A DNA stretch of 64,000 nucleotides, taken from Amaranthus tricolor. Taxonomy: Eukaryota > Streptophyta > Magnoliopsida > Caryophyllales > Amaranthaceae. Shown piece by piece: positions 1 to 11,629 of this stretch. The notes beneath the pieces are model-generated. The model had not been told where the DNA came from, did no database searches, and saw only the letters and a program-made list of their open reading frames with translations. The DNA lies in assembly GCF_026212465.1 (NCBI RefSeq), contig NC_080048.1, positions 38,220,375 through 38,284,374 on the forward strand, read 5' to 3'. Each line of letters begins with the position of its first letter. Positions within the stretch are counted from its first letter, which is position 1. The position numbers and the translations under genes are program-made.

Positions 1-313
1 ATTCCATTCATCACTATTCTTCATATGTTGAAGGGGAAGCTAAAAAGCCAAAAACAATTGTTTAATAAATGATTTTTAAGTTAAAATGACAAAGTTAACT
101 TGATTGAATTTTTCAACTCACTTTTGACTTGTAAATTCAGTTTTTTCTAATAAATATACAATAGTTATTATCTATTTTACTAAATTTCTCCCTAAATAGT
201 TATCTCACCGTTTTCTTAATAGATGTGCTATTTGGTTTGCTGATATTAAAGGGACGAAGAAGTATTCATTTTATACAGAACCCGAGAATGCTGGGTGAGA
301 AAGTCTTATATAA
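1..313. other. Intergenic, nothing recognised
   Basis: This AT-rich sequence has no convincing reading frame, RNA gene or element boundary. It ends where the Stowaway-type MITE begins. Confidence 0.5.
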
Positions 314-914
314 TACTCTTTTCGTTTCTTTTCAAATGTCCCATTTAGTTTTTAGACACTATTCATCATGTACTCTTAATTTGTATTTTATTCTTAATCT
401 ATAAGTGTAACACCCTTAAACTTCCGACCCTTTATACGAAACCAAAACTGCAAAGGATGGGAGGAAATTCGGGTGATACATAAAAAAAATAATCTTTATA
501 AATGTGAGTAGGAATTTTGACAACAATTCGACTAAAATCGAGGGCGTGATGGAATATAAAACACAATAAAATAACTAAACTCATCCAAGGCATCATCGCT
601 TTTAAAGTCTCGTACCACGACGGAATGATTCATCGTCGTCTCCTCAAATCTTCATGACAAGCATGGACCAGTGTCGATGCTGGAGTTTAAAAAAAAATAA
701 CAAAATACTTTAAACAATACAAACTCATTACCTATGTAGCCAAAAATTTAAATAATACAAAGGAGGACACAAGGCCTCATATCAAAAACATATACAGACA
801 AAGTGTTGAACATTTAGAGTATATAAACCTAGATTTGTATATACTATATACTTAGTATAGTAGTGAGACTAAATAAATATATTATAAGTCTAATTAAGTG
901 CCTCAAAGAATTTA

Positions 915-1056
915 ATGAATCATTACTTTGATTCATAAGTTTTGTTTGATGAATCATTACTTTGATTCATAAGCTTTGCTTGGTGAACATTACTTTGGTT
1001 CGTAAGCTTTGCTTGATAAAACATTACTTTGATTCATAAGCTTTGCTTGGTGAAAC
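915..1056. repeat. 34-bp tandem repeat, about 4 copies
   Basis: The anchor CATTACTTTG recurs at 921, 954, 988 and 1022, followed by a GATTCATAAGCTTTGCTTG-like core. The block lies just upstream of a CTATAAATAG box near 1093, which gives the stretch 800-1340 a promoter-like look, possibly a nested solo LTR. I could not find the duplication that would prove a nested LTR. Confidence 0.75.
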
Positions 1057-2157
1057 ACTTTTGTTTCAAAATGAGGTATTGTTTGATGCATAGCTCTATA
1101 AATAGAGGTTGCATGCCAAGGGACATTCCATCCCAACTTCATATCATTTATGATTTCTCTCTTAAGAATACTCTCATTCTTATTCTTCCTTTCATGAGAT
1201 AATATTGAGAGACTAATTAACTCTTAATATCATTAAAGTTCATAATTCACTACAACACTTGTATTTACTATTGCAATTTCCTTGTGCTAGGATTTTGTTG
1301 TGTAAATTGTATCTCATTGTGAATTTCATTTTATCATCCCAAACACCTTTTGTGGAAGAAATATCACAATAGGAAAGTGCATGAACGCCTTCTACTCATA
1401 TCAAGTTTCCGAGCGACTTCTCTGATTGTCGCAACCTTATCTTCATGGTGTACATTTGGTGATTTACAAAGTAAGGAGTTCCATTGCCATCCACACAAGG
1501 GAAATACAAATCGGTTTGTTTATTTGTATTTGCATTATATTTCCAATACAAAGTTTGCAAAAAACATAAGAACTACAAAATCAAAAGACGTTTGCATAAC
1601 ACGAGTTATGCTTCGCACTCCACACTCCCCCAAAGCAATGCAAAAGATGCTTCAGATACCTGGTACACCAGTCTATCTCCTGCTGCTCAACATCAGACCA
1701 AAGGCCAATGTATCATACCAGAACAATCATAGAAAGTCATAAACAATCAAACATACACACAAACATGTACACGTCAGTAACTAACACCAAATATAATAAG
1801 GCCAACATACTAGATATCATTATGTTATACCACGATATAAATACGATTTCATAAGACACAAGCACAACTAGTGACCATTTATCATCCATTTATACTTGTT
1901 AATCTCATTTCTTCCTTCCCAACCCAAACAATGCGTTTCCGGGTGGAATATAAGTCTTAACACTCCTCTTTACAAAAACATAAGCTCTAATAAACATGCG
2001 TAGTGTCATCTCATTTAAAGGCACCAACAGGCTACTAAACGCTTGACCTTAAAAAGCTTGTCTACCTTAAAGTAAGAATAATCATAATATATCCTTGGGA
2101 TTCTTAACTCCCATAAGATATCTTAACATAGACGTAATCTTTTTAAGAAGGAAAACC

Positions 2158-2660
2158 CTTGGGGTTCGCAAGACTCACAGGGCACTTCTTACTATAAATC
2201 TTGTACCAATGAATAAACTCTCTATCAATGACAACCTTGCTGTTTGCAAGACCCACCCATAACTCAAACATACTCTTGCTATGAGATCCATGGGGTTTGC
2301 AAGACTCACTGGTAACTCGAATATACTCTTGTTATCAATGAGAACCATGGGGTTTGCAAGACCCACCGGTAACTCAAATATACTCTTGCTTTCAATAAGA
2401 TCCATGGGGTTTGCAAGACCCACCGATAACTCAAATATACTCTTGCTATCAATGAGAACCATGGGGTTTGCAAGACCCACCGGTAACTCAAATATACTTT
2501 TGCTATCAATAAGAACCATAGGGTTTGCAAGACCCACCAGTAATTCAAATATACTTTTGCTATCAATGAGAACCATGGGGTTTGCTAGGCCAACAGTAAC
2601 TCAAATATACTCTTACTATTAATGAGAACCTTGGGGTTTGCAAGAATCACCGGTAACTCA
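2158..2660. repeat. 57-bp minisatellite, about 8 copies
   Basis: The anchor TGGGGTTTGC recurs at 2291, 2348, 2405, 2462, about 2519, 2576 and 2632, a period of 57. More diverged copies lie to the left, near 2158 and 2231. Because 57 is 19 codons, the array is open in several frames on both strands, giving repetitive reading frames that I do not regard as genes. The array is internal to the LTR-like element. Confidence 0.9.
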
Positions 2661-4176
2661 AACATAAACTCAAACTCATATATAAAGGAATCATTCCGAC
2701 TCCAAGTAAACACAATGAAATTCTATCAATAAGGGAATTGTGCTTAACATCTAATAATACCTTAGTTCTCTGCGTCTATACCATTCTAAGTTCAAGAGAT
2801 ACGTAATCAATAACTATTCATGTATAAAGCTTACTCTAGTACTTCATATTTATAATATAATGCATAAAGTCGCAAATATTGATAATACTTTAAAACATAA
2901 GCATATAAGAGTTTGTTACCGCGTGTGCGTATCTGTAATTGCAACTGCAAGACAAAAAGTTATCACAACCACCATATATGAGGTTCTTAAGCTTCTCTAT
3001 TTAACTGAGCACCTATGCACGTTTAAAGTATGACTAATAAGTCTACTTATCCTCATATAAGAGTCACTTAATCTAAAAGAACGTACTCTACTACCATTAG
3101 AGTGAGTTCTAGTTCATGCTATCAAGCTAATCAACCAAATGCAACAGTTTCGATTCTAGGTTTGCTTACTACTACACCAATAATTCTAATCTAATCACAA
3201 CATACACTTTTCACACTATATTTACGACAAAGTATGTTCTAAGGAATAAAACTTAACTATATATATTGCATTGTCATATAACTATGAATTAGTAGACATA
3301 AGATTGAATACAATAATGTATTACAAACAATAGAGACAATACCCAAGATAGTAAGCTAGTAATGACATGGAATCCATTTCAACACATTATTCAAGGTTCA
3401 TAGAGACTACAAGAAATTACTTATATCGCTCACAACATCAAAAATCTTTTTTTGTACCCAGACTATACAACTTACAACAGCGATTAGTTTAAGTAATAAT
3501 GACAATTAATTTAATTCTAAAGTACAATGAAAATAATGTCGACTCATAACCACAAAAGCAACAACTCTTAGCAATCAATTAAAATTAATTGACAACCACT
3601 ATTAACTAACACCTCTTAATGGCATTAACAACATAAACCACCATGAACAAAAATAATAATGACAATTAACAATCATTTTTGTGAACAATCTTTACCACTA
3701 CTAATAACTAATACTACCACCATTTATCAACAATGTCACATACACAAAACTTATACAAGATTTTTCAATTAATAAAACACAATCCAAACCACAAAAGTAG
3801 TACATACTACTTTTAAATTCATCCTAATATAAACCCTACCTTATTCATATTTGAATCACACTTTCTAATACTTACCCACTTTAAATTTTATCAAGATATA
3901 ACTTAATTTAAGCTAAGATTCATGAATTTACCTAAAATTGTATGATTAAAGCATTAAATTAACAAGAGAGAGAAGCTCACAAAAATGGGGGAAGAGAGGA
4001 GGCGCGCGTGGGGGGAACAGCAGCGGCTGCTGCGACTGTCCGGCGGTGGCCGTCTGCTGCCGGCGATGGCTGCTGTAGGGCTGCTGTTCGCAGCTTCTTG
4101 GTGTTGAGGATGAGAGATGAAAAAAGAGATGGAGGAAGACAATAAAAGAGCAAATGTTTTTGGGTTTAACTTTTTA

Positions 4177-4219
<43 letters not shown>

Positions 4220-4346
4220 CTTAATTCAACACTCTAACTCATCAATATAATTATATAGAGTATTTACTTATAAGCTCATATTAAGACAAGTTTAAGTTTA
4301 AGTTTAATTTGAATATCTTTATTTAATTAATTATAAATAAATACTC

Positions 4347-4350
<4 letters not shown>

Positions 4351-4397
<47 letters not shown>
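4351..4397. repeat. TA microsatellite
   Basis: An uninterrupted run of TA dinucleotides near the right end of the LTR-like element. A run of T at about 4172-4217 precedes it. Confidence 0.9.
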
Positions 4398-4398
<1 letters not shown>

Positions 4399-4670
4399 CG
4401 ATATAAACTAATTCAAAATAGTTATTAAAATAAAAAGAAATTTTCAAAAATCATTATCACAAATAAATAATGATGTTATACAATAACGGGGTGTTACAAT
4501 AAGTTAAAAACATAGTCAAATGAGATCTTGTTTAATTCGTTTTAACATAAGCTTTATTAATATCTAGTTTTTATGATTTTTAATTTGTGTAAGAGATATT
4601 AAGAAAGTATTAATACGTTGGCAAACGTACTGAAACCAAACAAAACATTTGAAAAAAAACGAAAAAAGTA

Positions 4671-5181
4671 TAAATTTAATTCATACTAAATTAAAATAGT
4701 AAATATATTTACAATCAAATCTAATCATTAAAAAAGTTGCTACAACTTAAAATAAAATCACTACTTCTTCTTGCGTAAATTACGGCGTAACAAGATTTGT
4801 ACATTGAAAAGATAGTCAAACAAACACTGCCACATAAATCTCTGTCAAATAAAACATGACATGAAATTCCTTCTTTCCAAAGTAAGCATTTTTTCCACTT
4901 AAAAATACAAAAACCATGGCCAATTTTAGCAATACCCAACAAAATAAAAACCAAGAAACATACATCTTGATAACTTAATAGATAAACCTATGACAAAAAG
5001 TCTATTAAAAACATCCCCAAATATAAGAATATTTTTTGATTCGGGGTTGACTATAAATTCTTACAGACAAGTAGAAAAGAAAATTAATCCTTCCTAAATG
5101 ATAAAATCGAACATTTGTTATAAAGATTTTAAAAAACACTCAAATCACAAGACCAACTTATGATTCGGGTTTAATAGAGCC
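4671..5181. other. Downstream flank of the E6-like gene
   Basis: This AT-rich stretch follows the stop codon of the minus-strand E6-like gene and presumably holds its 3' untranslated region and polyadenylation site. No other gene is seen. Confidence 0.4.
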
Positions 5182-6420
5182 TCAAGGTACATAATGATCT
5201 TGACCATCAATGTAACCTTGTTCCCTATCATACTCTTCCATAGTATCATACTCATTAGGAAACTTCTTTGGGTAATTATATCTCCCTCTTCCTTCTTTTG
5301 CATTAAACTCATTACTATGTTTGTAATCATAACCTTCTCTTTCTTGTGTTTCATACCCATTCTTTTCATTTCCATTCCCATTCTCATACTCATTCTCATA
5401 ACCTTCTTTTCCTTGTGTTTCATACCCATTATTTTCATTCCCATTCCCATTCTCATAATAACTATTTGCATACTCTACATTATTGTTGTTATGAAACTCC
5501 CAATTTTCATTATTTTTGTTATTAACATTATAATAATACTTTCCATTCTCTAAAAATCTAGTATCACTCATTCCTTTCTTCTCATTCTCAAAATTTTCAA
5601 ACATATTTTTTTCATTCCCATTCCCATTCTCATAATAACTATTAGCATACTCAACATTATTATTGTTATGAAAACCAACATCTTCATTATTCTTCTTATA
5701 CTCATTATTAACATCATAATAATACTTACCATTCTCCAAAAACCTAGTATCACTCATTCCTTTCTTCTCATTCTCAAATTTTTTAAACTCATTCTCATTT
5801 TCATTGCTATTAACTAAAAATTCACCACTTTTCCCCTCTTCTTTATCTAAAAATCTTGTATCACTCATTCCTTGCTTCTTTTCCTCCAAATTCCCATTCT
5901 CATAATTGTTGGTCTTGAAATGAACATTTTCTCCTTCCTCATGACTTACATCATAAAAGTATTTCCCATTCTCCATATATCTAGTATCACTCATACCTTG
6001 TTTCCCATTCCCATTCCCATACCCATTTTCATTCACATTCCCATTCCCATTCCCATTCCCGTTATTGGAATAAGATGTTTCAAACTCCTTAAAATTGTTC
6101 TTGCTAAACTCTTCTTGGGTAGAAACATACTTTTCTTCACCAAATCTAGTTGTTTTTGTGGGATTAGTAGTAGTTGGTGGGTATTCATAATTCTCATAAG
6201 GGTCTTGACCATATAATCCATACCCATGTTCTACATCATTGGATTGGGGTGATGGAGATGGAGCTAAAATGGGTGCTTGTATAGGAGAAATTGTAATTGA
6301 TTCATGGTTAATCATTTCTTTACTTAATTTATTGAAGAATTTGCTATCTCTAGCATTAATTTGGATGGAAAAAAAGAGAACTAAGATTAAGAACAAAAAG
6401 CATCTTGCTTTGGATGCCAT
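5182..6420 (-). CDS. E6: E6-like secreted repetitive protein
   Basis: This is a single-exon frame of 412 codons starting at an ATG at 6420. The first 23 or so residues form a signal peptide (MASKAR, then a hydrophobic LFLILVLFF core, ending near NAR). The mature part is rich in N, G, E and Y and carries four copies of the family motif GMSDTR(F/Y), three of them followed by ENGKY(F/Y)Y. That motif is the hallmark of the plant E6 family, first known from cotton fibre. Between the motifs are GN dipeptide runs and a 59-codon duplication. A TATA box (TATAAATA, 6475-6482 on the minus strand) lies about 55 bp upstream of the ATG. Known family members are secreted, cell-wall-associated and of unknown biochemical function. 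The family call is firm; the role is not known. Confidence 0.88.
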   Translation of the reverse strand: MASKARCFLFLILVLFFSIQINARDSKFFNKLSKEMINHESITISPIQAPILAPSPSPQSNDVEHGYGLYGQDPYENYEYPPTTTNPTKTTRFGEEKYVSTQEEFSKNNFKEFETSYSNNGNGNGNGNVNENGYGNGNGKQGMSDTRYMENGKYFYDVSHEEGENVHFKTNNYENGNLEEKKQGMSDTRFLDKEEGKSGEFLVNSNENENEFKKFENEKKGMSDTRFLENGKYYYDVNNEYKKNNEDVGFHNNNNVEYANSYYENGNGNEKNMFENFENEKKGMSDTRFLENGKYYYNVNNKNNENWEFHNNNNVEYANSYYENGNGNENNGYETQGKEGYENEYENGNGNEKNGYETQEREGYDYKHSNEFNAKEGRGRYNYPKKFPNEYDTMEEYDREQGYIDGQDHYVP

Positions 6421-6474
6421 TGCTAAGGAAAAAAAAAGAGTATGTTTTATTAAGTGTGGATATATAGTATAGTG

Positions 6475-6482
6475 TATTTATA
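6475..6482 (-). promoter_or_regulatory. TATA box of the E6-like gene
   Basis: The minus strand reads TATAAATA about 55 bp upstream of the start codon, which implies a very short 5' untranslated leader. Confidence 0.6.
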
Positions 6483-7534
6483 AGGCCTTGTTTGGTGTTA
6501 GGGTTAGGATTCCCTCTCTTTTATACTTAAAATAAAGAATAAAGACTAAAAGAGAGTAGAAAACATAAAAAGAGGCGGGTAATGATGCGGGGATTGAGGA
6601 GGGATTGGATTGAGATTTAAGGGAAAAAATTGGTGAGATTGATAAATGGTGGGGTTGTGTTCATAATGTTATAGTGTGACATGCTCCATGTGCAATTGAT
6701 GAGAATGTTCAACATTTGTGGTGTCACCTAATCTTCACTTTTTGAAAGTCAAGTAAATGACTATGTTTTTAAAGAAAATTAGTATAATTTTTTTATTTTA
6801 TTCTATTTTATTGAATTTATTTTATTACGATTTATTGTCTTTTGATACGTGAGAGAAAGAATAAGGAGAGATAAATTGATGAGATTGATGGGAGAATGAG
6901 GAGAGAAATTGTTAGAGATTAGATTAAATTGAAGTTTAAGAAAAAAAAAAGAAGGGGATGGAAAGATGATTAGAAGAAGTTGAGTTAGAAAAATATTGAT
7001 TTAACATTGTTGAAGTTTACAGGTTGGAGAAAAAATGAAGATGAGAAGGTGACTAACAAGGATAGAGATATATTAAAGATAATTTGAAAAAATTAAATGT
7101 CATTTTAAACTACAACAGATCGTCTTCATCAGAATCAGGTGAAATGGTTACAATGCTTGCACTTTTATAGTGGCTATAATTCGTAAATATTAAACTTTAC
7201 AACTATAATATATAAATAACTTATAAGAATAAAATCATTAACAGTACTACAAAATACATTCCACATAATAAAAGTTACCAAATACACACTTGACGAATAC
7301 ACATGTATTAGTTAATAGATATATGTTCGACGGTTAGTAAAGGATGCCTACACATAAATTGAACAAAATTTGATAGTGTAGTTGGTCAGTGAACGTACGA
7401 TTTATCTATAACCTTTAATTCTCAATTTGGTCCTCAACATTCTTGCAAATTTGTATATTTATTTTAAATGCGAGTACTTTACTTGCGAACTTATGAGCCA
7501 ACTCAATCCCCACATGTTCTTATATAAATATTAG
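6483..7534. other. Upstream region of the E6-like gene
   Basis: AT-rich promoter and intergenic sequence with purine-rich patches (GAGAGA-like, about 6840-6960). No reading frame of note. Confidence 0.4.
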
Positions 7535-7536
7535 TA

Positions 7537-7791
7537 CTATTTCCTATTCAGTCCAACTGCTCTATATGACTTTTCACACTTATCGAGATAATATTTTAAC
7601 TCTTAATATTTCAAATTATTCTTAATTAAGAATTATAAAAAGCTAATATTAATAAAATTCTTGTATTAAGATGAATCAAACAAGATCTCATATTACTATG
7701 TTTTAACTTATAAATTAAAAGTAAAATACAAATTAAGAGTGATAAGTAAATAGTGAAAAAAAATAGGACAATTAAACTGAATAGGACGTAG
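7537..7791. mobile_element. Stowaway-type MITE (255 bp)
   Basis: The ends are CTATTTCCTATTCAGT and, on the other strand, CTACGTCCTATTCAGT, flanked by TA at 7535-7536 and 7792-7793. The interior carries the stretch GATGAATCAAACAAGATCTC, also recognisable in the copies at 316 and 17483, so these are one family. Confidence 0.75.
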
Positions 7792-7793
7792 TA

Positions 7794-10256
7794 TAAAATT
7801 GTCCATAAACCTAACAGTTTGATTTTAACTATGAAAAATCTCAGTTGACTTTGACATGCATTATGTCCTAATTCTACAAGCAGTTACGATGTTTTTGCAC
7901 TTCTTTCATTTTGAAGATGATGATTTGGTACTTTTAAAATACATTTTATTTTGATAGGACTAAAAATTTGTAAATATTTAATTATAAATTATAATATATT
8001 ATATGAAAATAATTTATGACTCACGTACAGTTTTACTTTATACATAGATGCATTGTTTTAATTAGATTAAAAGATTTTTTTATCTATTTTTATGATCTGA
8101 ACCCAAACTTCATTCAATCTAATCTGTTTAACAAGCCTAATATTATTAGTGATCAATAATCACTTGCTATTTCCTAAGAATATTTGATTTGAATACTTGT
8201 CATATATTAGTACACTACATAACGTGAACGTAATAGAAAAGTGGACACTACATCTTAAATTTATTTGAATAAAAATTTTTAGTCCTTCTACACATGTGTT
8301 ATCTATAATTACCCAAAAAATAACAATACAATAAAAAAACCCAACTCTTAGTACTTGAATGCAATTAATCTAAACTAACTAACAATATAAATATTAGGTG
8401 AACAGTAAACCTAATAATACATAAGTGTATTTAAGATTAGATAGACCAAAATTTTAACTAACATGAAGCCACAATAGTTGCTCTAGAGATTTTTTATTTA
8501 GTGCTTTGTGCTATACACTTTTATGTTATAATTTTTAAATATATTTTTTTGGTATCGACTCTCTTACTTTACTTTTTGATTTTATTATTATTTATATTTT
8601 AAGCATTGTTTTTAGTTTTGATGAGGTCATAACGCTCTATGCCCCTTTGTGCACTTAATTATGAGCTTTGGAGTGTATTGTTTTTGTAGTCATATCAAAT
8701 CATCAAATCAAAAATTAATAAGACAAATTTTTATAGATTATATATTAGAAAATACTAAAGTTTATTTGGTAATTGGCTTTAATTGGATGAGCTTTTTAGT
8801 TAATTTTTGGGTTATTAGTTGGTTAAAAAGCAGACTATTAAGCCAAAATTAAAAAAAAAAAAAATTATTTTTGTTAGTTTTTTTAATGATATTTGACTTG
8901 TTGGCTCACTATTTTTCTGTTAAATAACCAACAGTTAATACCTAATTTTATCAAATATTTTCATAAACAGTTGACTTGTTCACCTAGTTTATAAGCCAAT
9001 TAAAAAAGTTAAAACTTTCAATTGATCAAACAAATCAACTAAAAAATTAACAACCAACAAATAATAATCAACTCCGGTTTGTCATACAACCCATTGTGGT
9101 ATCTCACTTTCAGTATAAAATGAAGCACATGCACCCCTAAATTGTGATCATGAGGAGTAACATCCTAATTAATTGTTTGAATGTTTATAGAATTAACATA
9201 GAACTAGAAATTGGTAGTTGGGACTTGAGAGAGATATAAAGTGAAAATTTGGGAGTTGAGAGAAGATCATTGGGTGGTTGTAATGCATGTGCTTATTTAA
9301 ATTTGTGAAAGATACTTCATCACGCAAATTTTTACTATATTTTTTTTATTTTGGTATGTTTTATAAGATTTACTAAGTTTTTATTTTTATTACTTTTTTA
9401 ATTCTAATTCATATATTTAATTTATCTTTTTATTTTATTTATATTTTTTTTTCATTTTTCAATAAATACTTTTTAACCATACATTTTTATTCTTTTCTTA
9501 ATTTACTCAAATTTATGATCAAACATAAACATAAAATACAAATATGCATACAATCAACTTAAAAACTATGTTGTTAGTCCTTCTCTCTCCTTTCTCTCAT
9601 TCTTTTTTCTTTAAAAAGAACCCTAGTCTTCATTGTTTACTTTGGACAATTATAAACCTTATTGGTTGATAGTAAGAGCCCAACCACTTTATTCTTACTT
9701 TTTTCGTTTTGTGTTATATAAATTCCATTCTCTCTATATTATAAAGTTAGTCTATCCGCTTATTGGATTTGATCTACCCACATACCGGGTTTTAAAGTTT
9801 CTCACGGTGAAACTTGTTATTAATAACAAGACTCCAAACTCTCACCATGAGAGACTTTAGACCAATTAATTCGGCAAATTGCAATAATATCAAACTTATC
9901 TCTATTTAAAAATCACATTAAATCTAAAAACCTCTCAGAGGAGGCTGTATCAAACAGTGATGTGATTGAGGAAGGAATTCTGTGTTAAATCTCCTTTATA
10001 ATGATCGTGCTTTTGCTATATGAAGTTTTGTTTAATTAAAATTATTATGTATTTGATCGATTGTTACTATATTGTAAATATCATATGACATTTTTATTAA
10101 TAAATTACTCAATTGCTTTTAAAAAAATATGTACAATCATCTTATACGAGACGGTATAACCCTACTTTTCTTTTTGTGGGGTTGTTTTTTCCTTCAATGG
10201 AGCAAACAAAAGCGGCATATAACTACTCGATCATCTAAATAATGATAAAAAATTTA
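7794..10256. other. Intergenic AT-rich DNA with decayed MITEs
   Basis: No supportable gene. The stretch 8750-9060 contains decayed inverted-repeat sequence (GGCTTTAATTGGATGAGCTT and a rough reverse counterpart near 8990) similar in style to the sequence at 42530-42840. Short open frames here lack coding character. Confidence 0.4.
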
Positions 10257-11629
10257 TGTAACACTCCGAGATTTTAATGACGTAATTATTTAATATTTTA
10301 ATAATTTTTAAAGATTTTATAATTATATTAAATTATTTTTGAATTAGTTTTAATAAATTTCTTTTATATACGAATTTAAATGTTAACATATATTAATATT
10401 AAAAATATAATTATGATTTCGAAAATAAAGAGGTTCAAATCAAAAATTTTATTTTATTTAAAATTCGTGGGCACAACAAAAGTGAGTTTTCTTAATGCGC
10501 TTTACTAGAAAAAAAATTACCCTAATAAAAGATGAGTTAGGATTTTCAAGTGTGATCTCTCATTTTTTCCCTCACTCACCAAAACTCATGTTTTCCCTTT
10601 CCCTCTTGTCTGCGGCTCCTTCCTACACAATCAGACCAACTGTGTCCTTCTTCCCCAAGACCAAACCAGCGCGTTTCTCCTCCCCACAATCGGCAGCAAC
10701 AGGCTGCGGTCCTCCTCCCCACAACCAGCAACAGCAGGCTGCACTTCCCCCTCCACAAGCAGCAGCAATGTGCTGCGTTTCCCCCTCCACATAATTTTAG
10801 TTGTTATTTGGGAGTAATAGTTGTTAATTGTTAGTGATTTAATTGTTGAGAATTACTAATACCTTATTAGGTTGTTATTGAAGTCGTAGATACATAATTT
10901 TAATAAGTCATGAGCATAGTGTCTAACTTATTGTTGAGAGTTGCTAAAGTTACTGTTGTGATGTTTGATTGTAGTTTTTCTAGCTTCGGAGAATATAATA
11001 AATGATATCATGATGTGGTAACTTTAAAATTTGTCATTGTCGTCATATTAGCACTATATTAACATCGTAAGATTCAAATATGATTTGTTAGTTTTTTTAA
11101 GGTAACGTGAACCAATATAACTCAAATTTGGTTGATGTAAAGAAACGATTCACATAATCCTTTTATTCTTAAATTGATGGAAGACTTATGTTGTTGTTGA
11201 GTCGATGATTATGATTGGTGTAAATGAGATGTGTGTGTGTGCCCGCTAGAGTGATTGAAAACTTATCTCGAACGGATGATAGTGATTACTTGGGCATTTA
11301 GTTGATATGACAAAGTAGTTAAAGGAACTTATTAGTTCTATTCCTAACTTATATAGATTCCCAATTCATAAGAGGAAAGTAGAACCTTAGTTGGGTGACT
11401 TTTGTAACTTTTGATTTTGCAGTGACGCTTACAGGTACTTACACGCAGTAACTAACCCTTATATGCAATTTCCCTTAAGATATCGTTGTTTATTGTGATA
11501 ATATGCATTGTATCGAAACCATAAGGTGCTAATGAGTAACCTTTTTATGAAGAGTTATCGATTATGAAATCCTAGAGCTTAAAATAGTTAGAGAATATGA
11601 GTGTACGTAGGAAATTCAGGGGTGTTACA
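10257..11629. mobile_element. LTR-like element related to that at 406
   Basis: The element begins TGTAACACTCCGAG and ends GGGGTGTTACA, 1373 bp apart. After the left end comes an AT-rich stretch containing TTTTGAATTAGTTT, then a GC-rich tract (about 10600-10790) with repeated CCTCCCCACAA and GCAGCAACAGGCTGC motifs. The same order appears when the right end of the 406-4498 element is read on the minus strand. It looks like a solo LTR or short non-autonomous relative. The flanking 5-mers (ATTTA and GATTA) do not match well, so the insertion is old or the boundary is slightly off. Confidence 0.55.

Larger units (their letters stand above)
406..4498. mobile_element. LTR-like element with TGTAACACCC / GGGTGTTACA ends
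   Basis: The element starts TGTAACACCC and ends GGGGTGTTACA, and is flanked by a perfect 5-bp duplication ATAAG (401-405 and 4499-4503). TG...CA ends with a 5-bp duplication are typical of LTR retrotransposon ends, so this may be an enlarged solo LTR or a non-autonomous element. I see no pair of direct LTRs and no gag or pol frame. It contains a 34-bp repeat near 915, a TATA-like CTATAAATAG near 1093, a 57-bp minisatellite, a GC-rich tract (about 3960-4140), a T tract (about 4172-4217) and a TA tract (about 4351-4397). Its right end, read on the minus strand, resembles the left end of the element at 10257, so the two are probably one family in opposite orientation. Confidence 0.7.
316..4668. 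mobile_element. Stowaway-type MITE split by a nested insertion
   Basis: The two halves are 316-405 and 4504-4668. The left end reads CTCTTTTCGTTTCTTTTCAA and the reverse complement of the right end reads CTTTTTTCGTTTTTTTTCAA, so they form terminal inverted repeats. TA dinucleotides flank the element at 314-315 and 4669-4670, as expected for Tc1/mariner-type MITEs. The halves rejoin across a 5-bp duplication of the LTR-like element, so the MITE was there first. Other copies of this kind of element lie at 7537, 15369, 16318 and 17483. Confidence 0.75.

Noticed and set aside
802..1345. Solo LTR nested in the first element (TGTTGAAC...CCCAAACA with a TATA box)
   Set aside because: The flanking bases do not form a target duplication and I found no polypurine or primer-binding context, so it is not listed as a separate element.
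2175..2622. Repetitive open frames on both strands over the minisatellite
   Set aside because: They arise because the repeat period is a multiple of three. They have no domain, no promoter context and overlap one another in opposite frames.
3954..4142. 62-codon minus-strand frame in the GC-rich tract of the first LTR-like element
   Set aside because: It has the same kind of composition as the tract in the related element but is not conserved as protein.
10495..10794. 99-codon frame over the GC-rich tract, with PPHNQQQQAALPPPQ
   Set aside because: It lies inside an LTR-like element, comes from CCTCCCCACAA repeats and has no recognisable domain. I treat it as part of the element.
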